From assembly GCA_035629475.1 (NCBI GenBank), contig DASPHS010000055.1:1-20103 (forward strand): DNA of 20,103 bases, read 5' to 3'. This DNA is from JARIHD01 sp035629475 (GTDB lineage: Bacteria > Patescibacteriota > Saccharimonadia > Saccharimonadales > UBA4665). Both the position numbers and the translations under genes were made by a program. Below are positions 6,138 through 14,542 of this stretch, in pieces (position 1 is the stretch's first letter; the number at the start of each line of letters is the position of its first letter). The notes under the pieces were generated by a model. It had not been told where the DNA came from. It searched no databases and saw only the letters and a program-made list of their open reading frames with translations.

Positions 6138-7409
6138 CTACTGTTTTACGGTGAACTGTTGGCCCGCTGTATCCGCTGTTTCGCTGAGCATGTCGCGGTG
6201 GCGGGGTACGAGCCGCAGGATGAATAGTCCAACGGTAGCTGCCACAATCGAGGCGCCAAAGATAGCTATCTTGGCGGTATCGGTGTAGGGCGTGCCTTCA
6301 AAGGCTAGTTCGGCAATAAAGATGGACAGCGTGAACCCAATGCCGGCCAGCATGGCAACGCCGGTAATATGGCCCCAGCGCACGCCGTGCGGCAGGCCGC
6401 TGATACCCAATTTGACTACCAGCCAGGTGCCGGCGACGATGCCCAGTGATTTGCCGATGAGCAAACCACCCACTACACCAAGGCCAATCTTGGCTGCCTC
6501 GCCACCGCTAAAGGCGTCACTCGTAAAGGTCACGCCGGTATTAGCCAAAGCAAAGAGGGGAATGATAACAAATGTGGTAACCGGAATGAGCGACCGCTCC
6601 AATCGCTCGGCAATCGCCCGTTTGGTGATTTTGCGCCACCGTGGCACGATGGGTGCCGCCAGCCCCATAACGGCACCGGCAATGCTGGCATGTACGCCCG
6701 AGGCATGCACAAAAATCCACAGCAGCACGCCCAAAATCACAAATGTGGACAGGCGCATCAGGCGGGCCCATTGCAGCCCCAGCATCAAGAGGACAATTAC
6801 ACCACCCACCAGGAGTGGCCCAACGTTTATATCGCTGTTATAAAAAACGGCAATGGCAATAATAGCCGTCAGGTCGTCGACGACCATCACGGCCAACAGG
6901 AATACCTTCAGGGCAGCCGGAATGCGCGTGCTCACCAGGGCAAGTACGCCCAGCGCCAGCGCGGTATCGGTGGTCATGGGGATACCCCAACCATGGAAGC
7001 CGGGCTGGCCGGCGTTAATGAACATGTAGATGGCGACTGCAAAAATCATGCCGCCCACTGCTGCCACAATCGGCAGGCTGGCGGCGCGCCAGGTGCTCAG
7101 CTCGCCGCGAACGATTTCGCGCTTTACCTCAAGACCGATAACCAGAAAGAAGATAGCCATCAACCCCTCGTCAATCCAGTGCTTGAGCGTCTCAGATATG
7201 CCAAAATTGCCAATACCAATGTACAGGTGCTGTTGCCAGAAGTTATTAAAGCCGTCGTGCCAGGCAGTATTGGCAATTATCAGGGCCACGCCAGCTGCAA
7301 TAACCAGGAATTTACCGCTAATGGCTTCATCACGGAGTAACAATGACATAAGGTCCGAGATACGCTCGGTAACGGCAAGGGTATGTTTGCGAATTTTGTG
7401 TTTAAGCAA
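6138..7409 (-). CDS. nhaA: Na+/H+ antiporter NhaA
   Basis: 423-residue polytopic membrane antiporter that exchanges cytoplasmic Na+ (or Li+) for external H+ and supports pH and salt homeostasis. Family marks are GLEVKREI (92-99), GIPMTTDTALALG (142-154, with the Asp of TDT at 148) and the essential paired aspartates in VVDDL (178-179), within about 11-12 hydrophobic segments; the length is normal for NhaA. The start is a TTG at 7409, supported by AGGAGA 5-6 nt upstream. A TGG-TATACT extended -10 at about 7454-7462 (minus) gives a leader of roughly 40 nt, so unlike its neighbours it uses Shine-Dalgarno initiation. It ends with tandem stops TAG TAA. Confidence 0.95.
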   Translation of the reverse strand: MLKHKIRKHTLAVTERISDLMSLLLRDEAISGKFLVIAAGVALIIANTAWHDGFNNFWQQHLYIGIGNFGISETLKHWIDEGLMAIFFLVIGLEVKREIVRGELSTWRAASLPIVAAVGGMIFAVAIYMFINAGQPGFHGWGIPMTTDTALALGVLALVSTRIPAALKVFLLAVMVVDDLTAIIAIAVFYNSDINVGPLLVGGVIVLLMLGLQWARLMRLSTFVILGVLLWIFVHASGVHASIAGAVMGLAAPIVPRWRKITKRAIAERLERSLIPVTTFVIIPLFALANTGVTFTSDAFSGGEAAKIGLGVVGGLLIGKSLGIVAGTWLVVKLGISGLPHGVRWGHITGVAMLAGIGFTLSIFIAELAFEGTPYTDTAKIAIFGASIVAATVGLFILRLVPRHRDMLSETADTAGQQFTVKQ

Positions 7410-7499
7410 CGCTGTCTCCTGTATTAATGCTGATTATCAAAGGTTATGTTTAGTATACCAAAAGCCAGCCTTCCGCCGTAGCGTGGCAGCTCGTACTAC

Positions 7500-7527
7500 T
7501 TGCCGGTTAACCCGCATATGCTATACT
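7500..7527 (+). promoter_or_regulatory. metK promoter
   Basis: A TTGCCG -35-like hexamer (7500-7505), a 16-nt spacer and an extended -10 TGC-TATACT (7522-7527) predict a start near 7533-7535, which gives metK an untranslated leader of about 160 nt. Confidence 0.65.
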
Positions 7528-7544
7528 CAGTGCATTAACAACTA

Positions 7545-7685
7545 AATATAAAGAGTGTGGCGAGAGATCTAGCTCCGTGACCCACCAGCAGCCTGCCCCA
7601 AGCAAGGTGCTCCATCTAGCCTGACATATGAGCAGGGAAGATATACCAGTTGGTCGTATCCTTTCTCATATGGTCAGAGAGAGGA
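7545..7685 (+). promoter_or_regulatory. Structured metK leader, probable SAM (S-box-like) riboswitch
   Basis: The roughly 160-nt leader of the SAM synthetase gene contains blocks like the conserved S-box (SAM-I clan) core: GGCGAGAG (7559-7566), TGACCC (kink-turn region, 7578-7583), CAGCAGCCTGCC (7587-7598, usual CAACC reads CAGCC) and AAGGTGCTCCATC (7604-7616). It is followed by a long hairpin, TGACATATGAG against CTCATATGGTCA (7622-7632 / 7665-7676), ending one base before the Shine-Dalgarno AGAGAGGA (7678-7685). There is no U-tract terminator, so control by hiding the ribosome site is the more likely mode. The gene context strongly favours SAM feedback; the exact class is uncertain. Confidence 0.65.
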
Positions 7686-7692
7686 TATTTTT

Positions 7693-8814
7693 ATGTCAAC
7701 AATTATAACGCGTCTTTTCACCAGTGAGTCGGTCTGCGCCGGACATCCCGACAAAATTTGCGATGCAATCAGCGACGCGATTGTCGATGCCGCGCTGGCA
7801 CAAGATCCGCATGCCCGTACAGGTATCGAGACGGTGGCTGGCGCCAATCAGATTAGCCTGTATGGCGAGATTAAGACTACGGCTAAAATTGATTACGAAT
7901 CGATTGTGCGCGAGACCGTCAAGCGCCTGGGCTATACCAACCCGGCCTGGGGCTTCTCGCAGGAATCAATTTTCAGCAACGATGTCCACCAGCAGTCACC
8001 TGAAATTGCCATGGGCGTTGACCAGGACGGTGCCGGTGACCAGGGTATGATGTTTGGCTATGCTTGTACTGAAACGCCAGAGCTCATGCCACTGCCTATC
8101 GCCCTGGCGCATGCCTTGGCTCGTCGTATCGATGCAGCGCGTGAATCCGGTGAGCTGGGATGGCTGCGCCCTGACGGCAAGGCCCAGGTGACCGTTCGCT
8201 ACGAAGATGACAAGCCTGTCGCCGTGGAGAAGTTGGTGGCTGCCGTCGCTCACAGCGAGGACGTAACTGCCGACCAGGTGCGGGCTGATGTTATTGAACG
8301 TATCTTTACGCCGGTGTTCGCCGCGTACGGATTTGATCTGCCAGCCGACGAAGACATCATTGTGAACGGTACTGGTCTGTGGCACATTCCCGGGCCGGAG
8401 TCCGATGCCGGTCTGACCGGCCGTAAGATTGTCGTCGATACCTACGGCGGCTATGCGCGTGTCGGTGGTGGTGCCTTTAGTGGCAAAGACCCCAGCAAGG
8501 TGGACCGTTCTGGTGCCTATGCCGCTCGGTACATCGCCAAGAACATTGTTGCTGCCGGCCTGGCAACGCGCTGCGAAGTAGGTCTGGCATACGTTATCGG
8601 TCAGCCACTGCCACTCATGCAGACTATCGAAACCTTTGGCACTGAAACCGTCAGTCAGGCTGAGCTACACGCTTTCAAAGACAATCTTATTGATACTTCA
8701 GTGAAGGGTATTATTGACAAGCTTGACCTAGCGCGGCCTATCTACAGCCAGACATCGGCGTACGGCCATTTCGGTAAACAAGACTTACCATGGGAGCAGG
8801 TCGTAACGGTATAG
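7693..8814 (+). CDS. metK: S-adenosylmethionine synthetase
   Basis: 373-residue cytosolic methionine adenosyltransferase, making S-adenosylmethionine, PPi and Pi from methionine and ATP; slightly shorter than the usual 380-400. Signatures are GHPDK (17-21, catalytic His18), GAGDQG (113-118), DAGLTGRKIVVDTYGG (238-253) and the phosphate-binding GGGAFSGKDPSKVDRS (258-273). The residue before the last motif is Val where His is common, and GPESDAG replaces the usual GPxGDAG, but catalytic parts are intact. The start follows AGAGAGGA with a 7-nt spacer. It is transcribed alone from the 7500 promoter through the structured leader and ends at a strong terminator. Stop TAG. Confidence 0.97.
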   Translation: MSTIITRLFTSESVCAGHPDKICDAISDAIVDAALAQDPHARTGIETVAGANQISLYGEIKTTAKIDYESIVRETVKRLGYTNPAWGFSQESIFSNDVHQQSPEIAMGVDQDGAGDQGMMFGYACTETPELMPLPIALAHALARRIDAARESGELGWLRPDGKAQVTVRYEDDKPVAVEKLVAAVAHSEDVTADQVRADVIERIFTPVFAAYGFDLPADEDIIVNGTGLWHIPGPESDAGLTGRKIVVDTYGGYARVGGGAFSGKDPSKVDRSGAYAARYIAKNIVAAGLATRCEVGLAYVIGQPLPLMQTIETFGTETVSQAELHAFKDNLIDTSVKGIIDKLDLARPIYSQTSAYGHFGKQDLPWEQVVTV

Positions 8815-8826
8815 CTGCTGTCCATA

Positions 8827-8864
8827 CATAAAAAAGAGACCTTAAAGCAGGTCTCTTTTTTATG
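8827..8864. terminator. Bidirectional intrinsic terminator between metK and the convergent gene
   Basis: Perfect stem 8827-8841 / 8850-8864 with an 8-nt loop. GAGACC/GGTCTC is flanked by six A on the left and six T on the right, so it terminates transcription from both sides. Confidence 0.92.
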
Positions 8865-8877
8865 CCGCCACACTACA

Positions 8878-9222
8878 TTAGCGGGGAATCGCGTCGTTGC
8901 GTGGCTCGGGTAGCATGTCAGCGGTAGGTATAGGCACCGCATCTTCGAGCTGTGCCGTCCAGGCGCTGCCGTTACTCATGTCGGTGTTACCGACCCAGGC
9001 GCCCCGCTCGTCAACTTCAGGAATGAGGGGCTTGTCACTTGTAAAGTACTCGGTCGCTGCCGCAACCTCTTTACCGGTCGTAACCACCGCGTCGTAACTT
9101 TCACGCGCTACGCCGGATACTGCCAAAGCGGTCGATAGGGCTACGACGCCAAAGCGAGCAGCCCATCTCTTGCCGCGTGAACTATTTGCCTCTAGTGAAC
9201 TGAATGATTCGCGCAATATCAT
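8878..9222 (-). CDS. Small membrane-anchored protein of unknown function, 114 aa
   Basis: The frame is open to 9258, but ATG 9222 is chosen. A TATTAT box (minus, 9230-9235) ends 7 nt before it, and from there the protein has a standard anchor: a charged start, RGKR (about 17-20), then a hydrophobic stretch FGVVALSTALAVSGVA (about 24-39). The remaining 75 residues are acidic and proline-rich (VDERGAWVGNTD, then VPIPTADMLPEP) and would lie outside the membrane. Family not recognised. It converges on metK and shares its terminator. Stop TAA. Confidence 0.65.
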   Translation of the reverse strand: MILRESFSSLEANSSRGKRWAARFGVVALSTALAVSGVARESYDAVVTTGKEVAAATEYFTSDKPLIPEVDERGAWVGNTDMSNGSAWTAQLEDAVPIPTADMLPEPRNDAIPR

Positions 9223-9271
9223 AAAGCAAATAATACTATAAAAACTAACAAAAGTCAATAGAGCTTAAGGC

Positions 9272-9406
9272 TTATCGGGTTTGGGTTTGGTCGCTGGTAG
9301 GACGTGTTGGAGCAGCGTGATTCTTTGGGGTGTCCACTTGCTGGATGGCTACAACCGTTAAGATAGTGAGGCTGAACAACACAACAGTACCAATTTTTCT
9401 CTTCAT
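9272..9406 (-). CDS. Short single-pass membrane or secreted peptide, 44 aa
   Basis: A 44-codon ORF with a positively charged start (MKRK), a hydrophobic segment (IGTVVLFSLTILTVVAI, residues 5-21) and a polar Pro/Thr/Gln tail (TRPTSDQTQTR), so a signal anchor with a short external tail. A perfect TATAAT (minus, 9413-9418) ends 6 nt before the ATG, the leaderless spacing found across this window, which is the main reason to believe it is real. Family unknown. It is 49 nt upstream of the 114-residue membrane protein's start, on the same strand, and 27 nt downstream of rarA. Confidence 0.6.
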   Translation of the reverse strand: MKRKIGTVVLFSLTILTVVAIQQVDTPKNHAAPTRPTSDQTQTR

Positions 9407-9433
9407 GCCATCATTATAATGCTTATGTCTAGT

Positions 9434-10612
9434 CTAATCTTCAAAAAAGTGGAGATGCTGGATTTCTTTCGGCAGAAAACCGGCGTCATGCTTGAAATCG
9501 GCCTCCCATTTGTAGCCTTTTCCGTACCCTAGGTTCTTCATAAGTTTGGTAGGTGCGTTCCGCAAATGGATAGGTACGGGCAGGTCGGGGTAATCGCGCG
9601 CGGCAGCCTTGGCAGCATACATTGCATCACTGGTTGCCCGTGATTTCGGTGCTTTAGCCAGGACCGTCGCGCAGTGATATAGGTTGTACTCGCACTCCGG
9701 CATCCCGATCCGTTCAACGGCTAGGAATGTCGATACGGCAATATTCAACGCTGCCGGCGCTGCGATACCAATGTCCTCGGAGGCAAAAATGACCATACGC
9801 CGGGCAACAAACTTGGGGTCTTCGCCGGCCTGGAGCATGCGGGCCATGTAATACAGCGCAGCGTCGGTTTGGCTGCCGCGCAGCGATTTAATAAAGGCGC
9901 TGATAATGTTGTAGTGGTTTTCACCCGCCTTGTCATAGCCAGGAACGCGTTTCTGGGCGGCTGTCGTCACAACGTCGGTGGTCACGACTTTGTCTGTTAA
10001 TTGCAGGGACAGCTCCAGGTTGCCTAAGGCTACACGGGCATCACCACCAGACAATTCAGCCAGGAGGTCAATGCTTTCAGCAGGCAGACGCGCTGCATCC
10101 AGGCCGAGACCATCTGCGGCACGTTGCAAGATAGCCGTTATATCCTCTTTTGTCAGGGGTTCCAGCACCAGCACGCGTGAGCGGCTGAGTAGCGGCGTAA
10201 TCACTTCAAAGCTTGGGTTTTCGGTTGTAGCGCCAATGAGCACGATGGTGCCGTCTTCGACGTGCGGTAAGAAGCCATCTTGCTGTGCTTTGTTGAACCG
10301 GTGAATTTCATCGACGAATAGGATAGTCGTTTCACCTAGCCGTTTATTGCTGGCTGCCCGCTCCACGACTTTCGTTATATCAGCCTTGCCGGAAGTGACG
10401 GCACTGAGCTCAATGAACTGCGCTCCGGTTTCACGGGCGATAATCCGGGCCAGGGTGGTCTTACCACTGCCTGGTGGCCCCCACAGTATTAGGCTGGTGG
10501 GCTGCTTGCGCTCAATGATTTGCCGGATAATCTGGCCGTGTTCAACCAGGTGCTTCTGGCCGATCACCTCGTCTAATGTCTCCGGTCTCATTCGCTCTGC
10601 TAAGGGTTGCAT
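9434..10612 (-). CDS. rarA: Replication-associated recombination protein A (RarA/MgsA, AAA+ ATPase)
   Basis: 392-residue clamp-loader-like AAA+ ATPase that acts at stalled replication forks, where family members bind SSB and unwind duplex ends. Walker A GPPGSGKTT is at 45-53, Walker B LFVDEIHRF at 98-106, sensor-1 GATTENPSF at 127-135 and arginine-finger SRSR at 143-146, followed by the RarA oligomerisation part with RGSQTDAALYYMARM (about 246-260). The final residues (LPKEIQHLHFFED) contain a family-like C-terminus. Length is slightly under the usual 420-445. TATAAT (minus, 10621-10626) ends 8 nt before the ATG without a Shine-Dalgarno. Stop TAG. Confidence 0.95.
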   Translation of the reverse strand: MQPLAERMRPETLDEVIGQKHLVEHGQIIRQIIERKQPTSLILWGPPGSGKTTLARIIARETGAQFIELSAVTSGKADITKVVERAASNKRLGETTILFVDEIHRFNKAQQDGFLPHVEDGTIVLIGATTENPSFEVITPLLSRSRVLVLEPLTKEDITAILQRAADGLGLDAARLPAESIDLLAELSGGDARVALGNLELSLQLTDKVVTTDVVTTAAQKRVPGYDKAGENHYNIISAFIKSLRGSQTDAALYYMARMLQAGEDPKFVARRMVIFASEDIGIAAPAALNIAVSTFLAVERIGMPECEYNLYHCATVLAKAPKSRATSDAMYAAKAAARDYPDLPVPIHLRNAPTKLMKNLGYGKGYKWEADFKHDAGFLPKEIQHLHFFED

Positions 10613-10664
10613 ATGATGTAATTATACTTCATAGTGCGCCTTCCTGGACGGCAGATAGAAAATA

Positions 10665-10687
10665 GAGGACTGCCAGCGGCAGCCCTC
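10665..10687. other. GC-rich hairpin upstream of rarA
   Basis: GAGG-A-CTGCC (10665-10674) pairs with GGCAG-C-CCTC (10678-10687), nine pairs with one mismatch and a 3-nt loop. No U-tract follows on either strand, so it is not a standard terminator. It lies between the rarA promoter and the REP cluster. Confidence 0.5.
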
Positions 10688-10698
10688 GGTCGACTATT

Positions 10699-10859
10699 CG
10701 TCATCCCCAACTTGACTGAGGACCCAGTGAAAGCTCATAGCTTTAGCTATACTCATTCCCTCTATGACCAGCCCCAAGCCTGTCATTCCCGACTGGATCC
10801 GGAATCCAGTATAAAGTAGATTCATTATTACTGGATTCCCAGTCAAGCTGAGAATGACG
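10699..10859. repeat. REP-like repeat cluster (three units)
   Basis: Three related units of about 29 bp share GTCATYCC, then ACT, then ATCCAGT-type sequence. 10699-10728 and 10782-10810 run forward and 10830-10859 is inverted; the last two face each other across about 19 nt and would form a cruciform or long hairpin. The pattern matches the dispersed extragenic palindromes of many bacteria (CGTCATTCCCG, then GGAATCCAGT). The 300-base gap between rarA and the next gene holds these units, the hairpin at 10665 and promoters, with no gene I can support. Confidence 0.75.
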
Positions 10860-10916
10860 ATGACGGGGCAGTGACGCAGGGAGCTGCTACAATAGAGTCA
10901 ATTGAGGAGGCCGACC

Positions 10917-12062
10917 GTGAAGTACATCAAAACAATCTTGCTTGTAGCAGTTTTAGCCCTTATACCGGGGCTGGTTATGGTCAATGCTGTTGGCGCCCAG
11001 CGCTTTAGTAGCAACACCAGCGACGACGAGACCGTTAATAGCTCTTTGTACAGCGCAGCTAAGACGGTGCACATACGCGGTACTATCAACGGAGATGTTT
11101 TTTGTGCCGGTGAGCAGGTTATTATTGATGCCACCGTCAATGGCGACGTTATCTGTGCCGCTAAAGAACTGACACTCACCGGGACAGTTGACGGCGATGT
11201 ACGCCTGGCCGGCCAGAGCGTGAGCATAGACGCCAAAATTACCCGTGGTGCTACCATAGCTGCCGCTGATTTCTCACTTGACGCCTCAGCCAGTGTTGGA
11301 CGGGACCTTACCGTGACCGGTGACCGTATGAATATAAAAGGTTCGGTCGGACGTGACGTGGTCGGCAGTGGTAGTGAAGTTGTTCTGAACGGCGTGATCG
11401 GTCGCAATGTGGCCGCTGAGACACCGCGACTGCACATCAAAGACCGCGCCAACATCGCCGGTGCCGTACGCTACACCAGCGCCACGAAAGCCCAGGTTGC
11501 TCCAGGCGCTCAACTTGACCGCGACGATATTAAGCAGCAACAACCACAAGATGATGGCCCACTGAGTGGCTTTGCCGTGACCTTCCTGCTGGTGGCTTTG
11601 AGCGGCATGCTGATACTGAGCCTGCTCCTGGTACTGCTGTTCCCGCGCTTCCTGCGCCTGACGAGCGATTACATTGCCGGCGGTGTCTTCAAGGCTATGC
11701 TGACGGGATTCCTGGCGAGTCTCGTCCTGCCCATACTGATCGTCATGTTAGTAGCGGTCATGGTAGGTATCCCCTTGGCTATCTTGGTTGGTCTTGCCTG
11801 GTTGACGGCACTCATGCTCAGCGGTCCTATTACTGCCTATTATGTTGGTCGTCTGCTCGTAGCCAACAGGCAAGCAGGCCCAGCGACTACCATGCTGGCG
11901 GGTAGCGCGCTCGTGTTGTTGGCGTACATCGTCCCTGTTGTAGGTATCCTGGCGCTATTGGCTTCTCACTGGTTGGGCTTCGGAGCACTACTGCTGGCAC
12001 TTAAGGACCGGAGCGGTGAAGATACTGTTGCGGCATCTGCCGACGAGCCTGTTGACAAATAA
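10917..12062 (+). CDS. Bactofilin-like polymer-forming protein fused to a multi-pass membrane domain
   Basis: 381 residues. The start is GTG at 10917, set by GAGGAGG (10904-10910) with a 6-nt spacer; a TTG at 10902 would precede that site. A signal peptide (about 1-27: KYIKTILLVAVLALIPGLVMV, then NAVGA) is followed by a right-handed beta-helix-like region (about 50-190) of repeating G-T-I/V-N/D-G-D-V units, as in polymer-forming cytoskeletal proteins, then a polar linker and about five or six membrane helices (about 215-370). So the beta-helix should lie outside the membrane, unlike cytoplasmic bactofilins. Likely an envelope-structure protein; exact role unknown. An extended -10 TGC-TACAAT (10886-10893) drives it. 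Stop TAA. Confidence 0.8.
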   Translation: MKYIKTILLVAVLALIPGLVMVNAVGAQRFSSNTSDDETVNSSLYSAAKTVHIRGTINGDVFCAGEQVIIDATVNGDVICAAKELTLTGTVDGDVRLAGQSVSIDAKITRGATIAAADFSLDASASVGRDLTVTGDRMNIKGSVGRDVVGSGSEVVLNGVIGRNVAAETPRLHIKDRANIAGAVRYTSATKAQVAPGAQLDRDDIKQQQPQDDGPLSGFAVTFLLVALSGMLILSLLLVLLFPRFLRLTSDYIAGGVFKAMLTGFLASLVLPILIVMLVAVMVGIPLAILVGLAWLTALMLSGPITAYYVGRLLVANRQAGPATTMLAGSALVLLAYIVPVVGILALLASHWLGFGALLLALKDRSGEDTVAASADEPVDK

Positions 12063-12089
12063 AGAGATAAGTTGCCTTGTATTTTAGCT

Positions 12090-12182
12090 CTGCTTATGTC
12101 ATAATGTAAGCAATATTTGTGAGCGGCCATACGATGTATTTGGCGCACACCCTAACGCGCCCGGCAAGGAGCGATTATATTT
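12090..12182 (+). promoter_or_regulatory. typA promoter and leader
   Basis: TGT-CATAAT at about 12096-12104 is an extended -10 and gives a leader of about 70 nt. In it, GGCGC and GCGCC (about 12143-12162) form a hairpin with a 10-nt loop just before AAGGAG. The spacer from AAGGAG to the ATG is about 11 nt, rather long, so the hairpin may influence translation. Modest evidence. Confidence 0.45.
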
Positions 12183-14012
12183 ATGGCAGCAAACACACAA
12201 GACCCTACTAAAATCCGTAACATTGCGATTATCGCACACGTTGACCACGGTAAGACAACATTGGTAGACGGCCTGCTCAAGCAGTCCAAGACCTTTCGCG
12301 ACAACCAGGCCGAAATGAACCAGGAACTCATCATGGATAGTGGTGACCAGGAAAAAGAGCGTGGTATTACCATTACCGCCAAGGTGACCGCCGTACAGCA
12401 CGATGACTACCGCATTAACATTATCGATACTCCCGGCCACGCCGACTTCTCCGGTGAAGTAGAACGCACCCTGAACATGGCCGATGGCGTTATCCTCATC
12501 GTTGACGCCCAGGAAGGCCCCATGCCACAAACTAAGTTCGTACTTGGTAAGGCACTTGCAGCTGAGCTGAAGCCGATTGTCGTTATCAACAAGATTGACA
12601 AGCCCGCCAGCCGCATCAAAGAAGTAGAAGACGAGTTAGCTGACCTGTTCCTGGAACTTGCCGTTCACGAAGACCAGCTGCATTACCCCGTCTACTATGC
12701 AATCGGCCGCGCCGGTAAAGCATGGGAAACCGTTCCTGCCAATCCTGAAGAGGATGCTGACCTGAACGTTATCTTTGAGGCTATCATCGAAAAAATCCCT
12801 GCGCCACAAATTGAAGTCGACAAGCCATTCCAGATGCTGGTAACAGCATTGAGCTGGGACACTTACAAGGGTAAGTACGCTATCGGCCGTATTACTCGCG
12901 GTCAGGTTAAGGCCGGCGACCAGGTCGTTCTGTGTAAGGCTGACGGCACCCAAAGCAAGGCCAAAGTTGAATTGGTATTCATGAGCCACGGTGTTTCAAA
13001 GTTTGAAGTACCTGGCGGTGTTGCTGGTGACATTGTCCAGTTGACCGGCATTGGCGACGCTCGCATCGGTGAGACGATTGCTGACGCAAACGAACCAGAA
13101 GCACTTCCTGTCATGGAAGTCGAAGCACCAACGCTACAGATTTACTTGGGGCCAAACACTTCACCTATGAAGGGTCTCGAGGGTGAATTCAGCACCAGCC
13201 GCCAGATCGGTGACCGCCTGACCAAGGAACTCGAAACCAACGTCGGTTTGCGTGTTGAGCCTGACGGCATCGGCTTCAAAGTATCCGGTCGTGGCGAACT
13301 GCACCTTTCCGTACTGATTGAAACCATGCGCCGTGAAGGGTTTGAATTCGAAGTTGGCCGCCCACAGGTTGTAACCGTCGAAAAAGACGGTCAGACCATG
13401 GAGCCTATCGAAGAAGTGATTATTGAAGTACCCGCTGAGCACGTTGGAGCAGTGCAGATGGAGCTCGGCCAGCGCCGTGCAACCCTGAAGGAGCAGTTTG
13501 CTACTCCTAAGGGCGTAACTAAATTAGTCTACGAACTGCCAACTCGTGCCCTTTTGGGTATGCGTAACATTCTGCTGACCAACACCAAGGGAACCCTGGT
13601 CATGAACAGCCTGATGGTTGGCTACCAGCCCATGGGCGGTGCCCTGCAGCAGCTGCGTAACGGTGTGCTCATAGCTTTTGAAGCTGGTGTGACAACTCCT
13701 TACGCTCTGCAAAATGCCGAAGCCCGCGGTACGGTGTACGTCGGCCCTGCCGAAAAGGTATACGCCGGTCAAATTGTCGGCCTAAACGCTCGCCAAGAAG
13801 ACATGGAGATCAATGTCTGTAAGGCTAAGCACCTGACCAACATGCGTAGCTCGAGCAGCGATGGCGTGGTACAGCTGACACCACCTGTTATCTTCAGCTT
13901 GGAGGAGTGCTTGGACTTCATCGAGAACGACGAGTTGCTCGAGGTGACCCCCAAAAACCTTCGCCTCCGCAAGCGCGAACTTGACGCCAACAAGCGAAAG
14001 CGTAACAAGTAG
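12183..14012 (+). CDS. typA: Translational GTPase TypA/BipA
   Basis: 609-residue ribosome-binding GTPase of the EF-G/LepA class, involved in 50S maturation and stress or low-temperature adaptation. G1 AHVDHGKTT is at 18-26, G2 GITI at 61-64, G3 DTPGH at 82-86 and G4 NKID at 136-139. They are followed by the EF-Tu-like domain 2, the EF-G-like domains (SGRGELHLSVLIETMRREGFE at about 369-389) and the BipA C-terminal domain ending in a basic KRKRNK tail that contacts rRNA. Length is full for the family. It is followed after 12 nt by a gene with its own promoter-like box. Stop TAG. Confidence 0.97.
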   Translation: MAANTQDPTKIRNIAIIAHVDHGKTTLVDGLLKQSKTFRDNQAEMNQELIMDSGDQEKERGITITAKVTAVQHDDYRINIIDTPGHADFSGEVERTLNMADGVILIVDAQEGPMPQTKFVLGKALAAELKPIVVINKIDKPASRIKEVEDELADLFLELAVHEDQLHYPVYYAIGRAGKAWETVPANPEEDADLNVIFEAIIEKIPAPQIEVDKPFQMLVTALSWDTYKGKYAIGRITRGQVKAGDQVVLCKADGTQSKAKVELVFMSHGVSKFEVPGGVAGDIVQLTGIGDARIGETIADANEPEALPVMEVEAPTLQIYLGPNTSPMKGLEGEFSTSRQIGDRLTKELETNVGLRVEPDGIGFKVSGRGELHLSVLIETMRREGFEFEVGRPQVVTVEKDGQTMEPIEEVIIEVPAEHVGAVQMELGQRRATLKEQFATPKGVTKLVYELPTRALLGMRNILLTNTKGTLVMNSLMVGYQPMGGALQQLRNGVLIAFEAGVTTPYALQNAEARGTVYVGPAEKVYAGQIVGLNARQEDMEINVCKAKHLTNMRSSSSDGVVQLTPPVIFSLEECLDFIENDELLEVTPKNLRLRKRELDANKRKRNK

Positions 14013-14024
14013 TACAATAATCGT

Positions 14025-14486
14025 ATGCGACCGTACTCCCCCGAAGCAGCTCAGCAATTTGAAAGCTATTTGGATGGAGTATTTGAGCGGCCAGGAGTGG
14101 GCGACTTGCTCATTCCTGTTTCAAGTGGACGCAATCAATGGGAGCTGGTAGCTGGCGAGGTAGCCGACACCGCACCATATTTTGCAGAATTTAGTGTCGC
14201 ACTGTTGCGGCGGGTCGGCAGCGGTGCTTTATATAGAATCCTTGCGACTGATGGCGAGATTATTATGGATACCGCATACCAAGCTGGACAACACACCATA
14301 AAGTACCACGAGCCGCAGTCGCGTGACCTGTTAACGGACGCTCTTCCGTACCGCTCTGTGCATGATTCGCACCATGCCGCCATGACCCAGGGTCTTGCTT
14401 ATCTGGAACTCACCCACGAGAGTACCGTACTCTGGGCAGCAACCCTGGACAGAGTACAAATTACCCGCCCTCAAGCCGCAGCCTAG
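14025..14486 (+). CDS. Hypothetical protein, 153 aa
   Basis: Family not recognised. Soluble, no signal peptide, mixed alpha/beta composition with a His-rich stretch (SVHDSHHAAM, about 111-120). TACAAT (14013-14018), which overlaps the typA stop region, ends 6 nt before the ATG and there is no Shine-Dalgarno, so it may be made from a leaderless mRNA in addition to typA read-through. Stop TAG. No catalytic motif seen. Confidence 0.7.
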   Translation: MRPYSPEAAQQFESYLDGVFERPGVGDLLIPVSSGRNQWELVAGEVADTAPYFAEFSVALLRRVGSGALYRILATDGEIIMDTAYQAGQHTIKYHEPQSRDLLTDALPYRSVHDSHHAAMTQGLAYLELTHESTVLWAATLDRVQITRPQAAA

Positions 14487-14542
14487 GCCCCCCAAGTATA
14501 GGTATTGCAATTATGTTTATTTTATAGTATAATAACGCAGTT

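Noticed and set aside
6690..7340. 216-codon plus-strand ORF opposite nhaA
   Set aside because: Composition (runs of His, Gln and Asn) is that of an antisense frame of a conserved membrane protein gene; no ribosome site.
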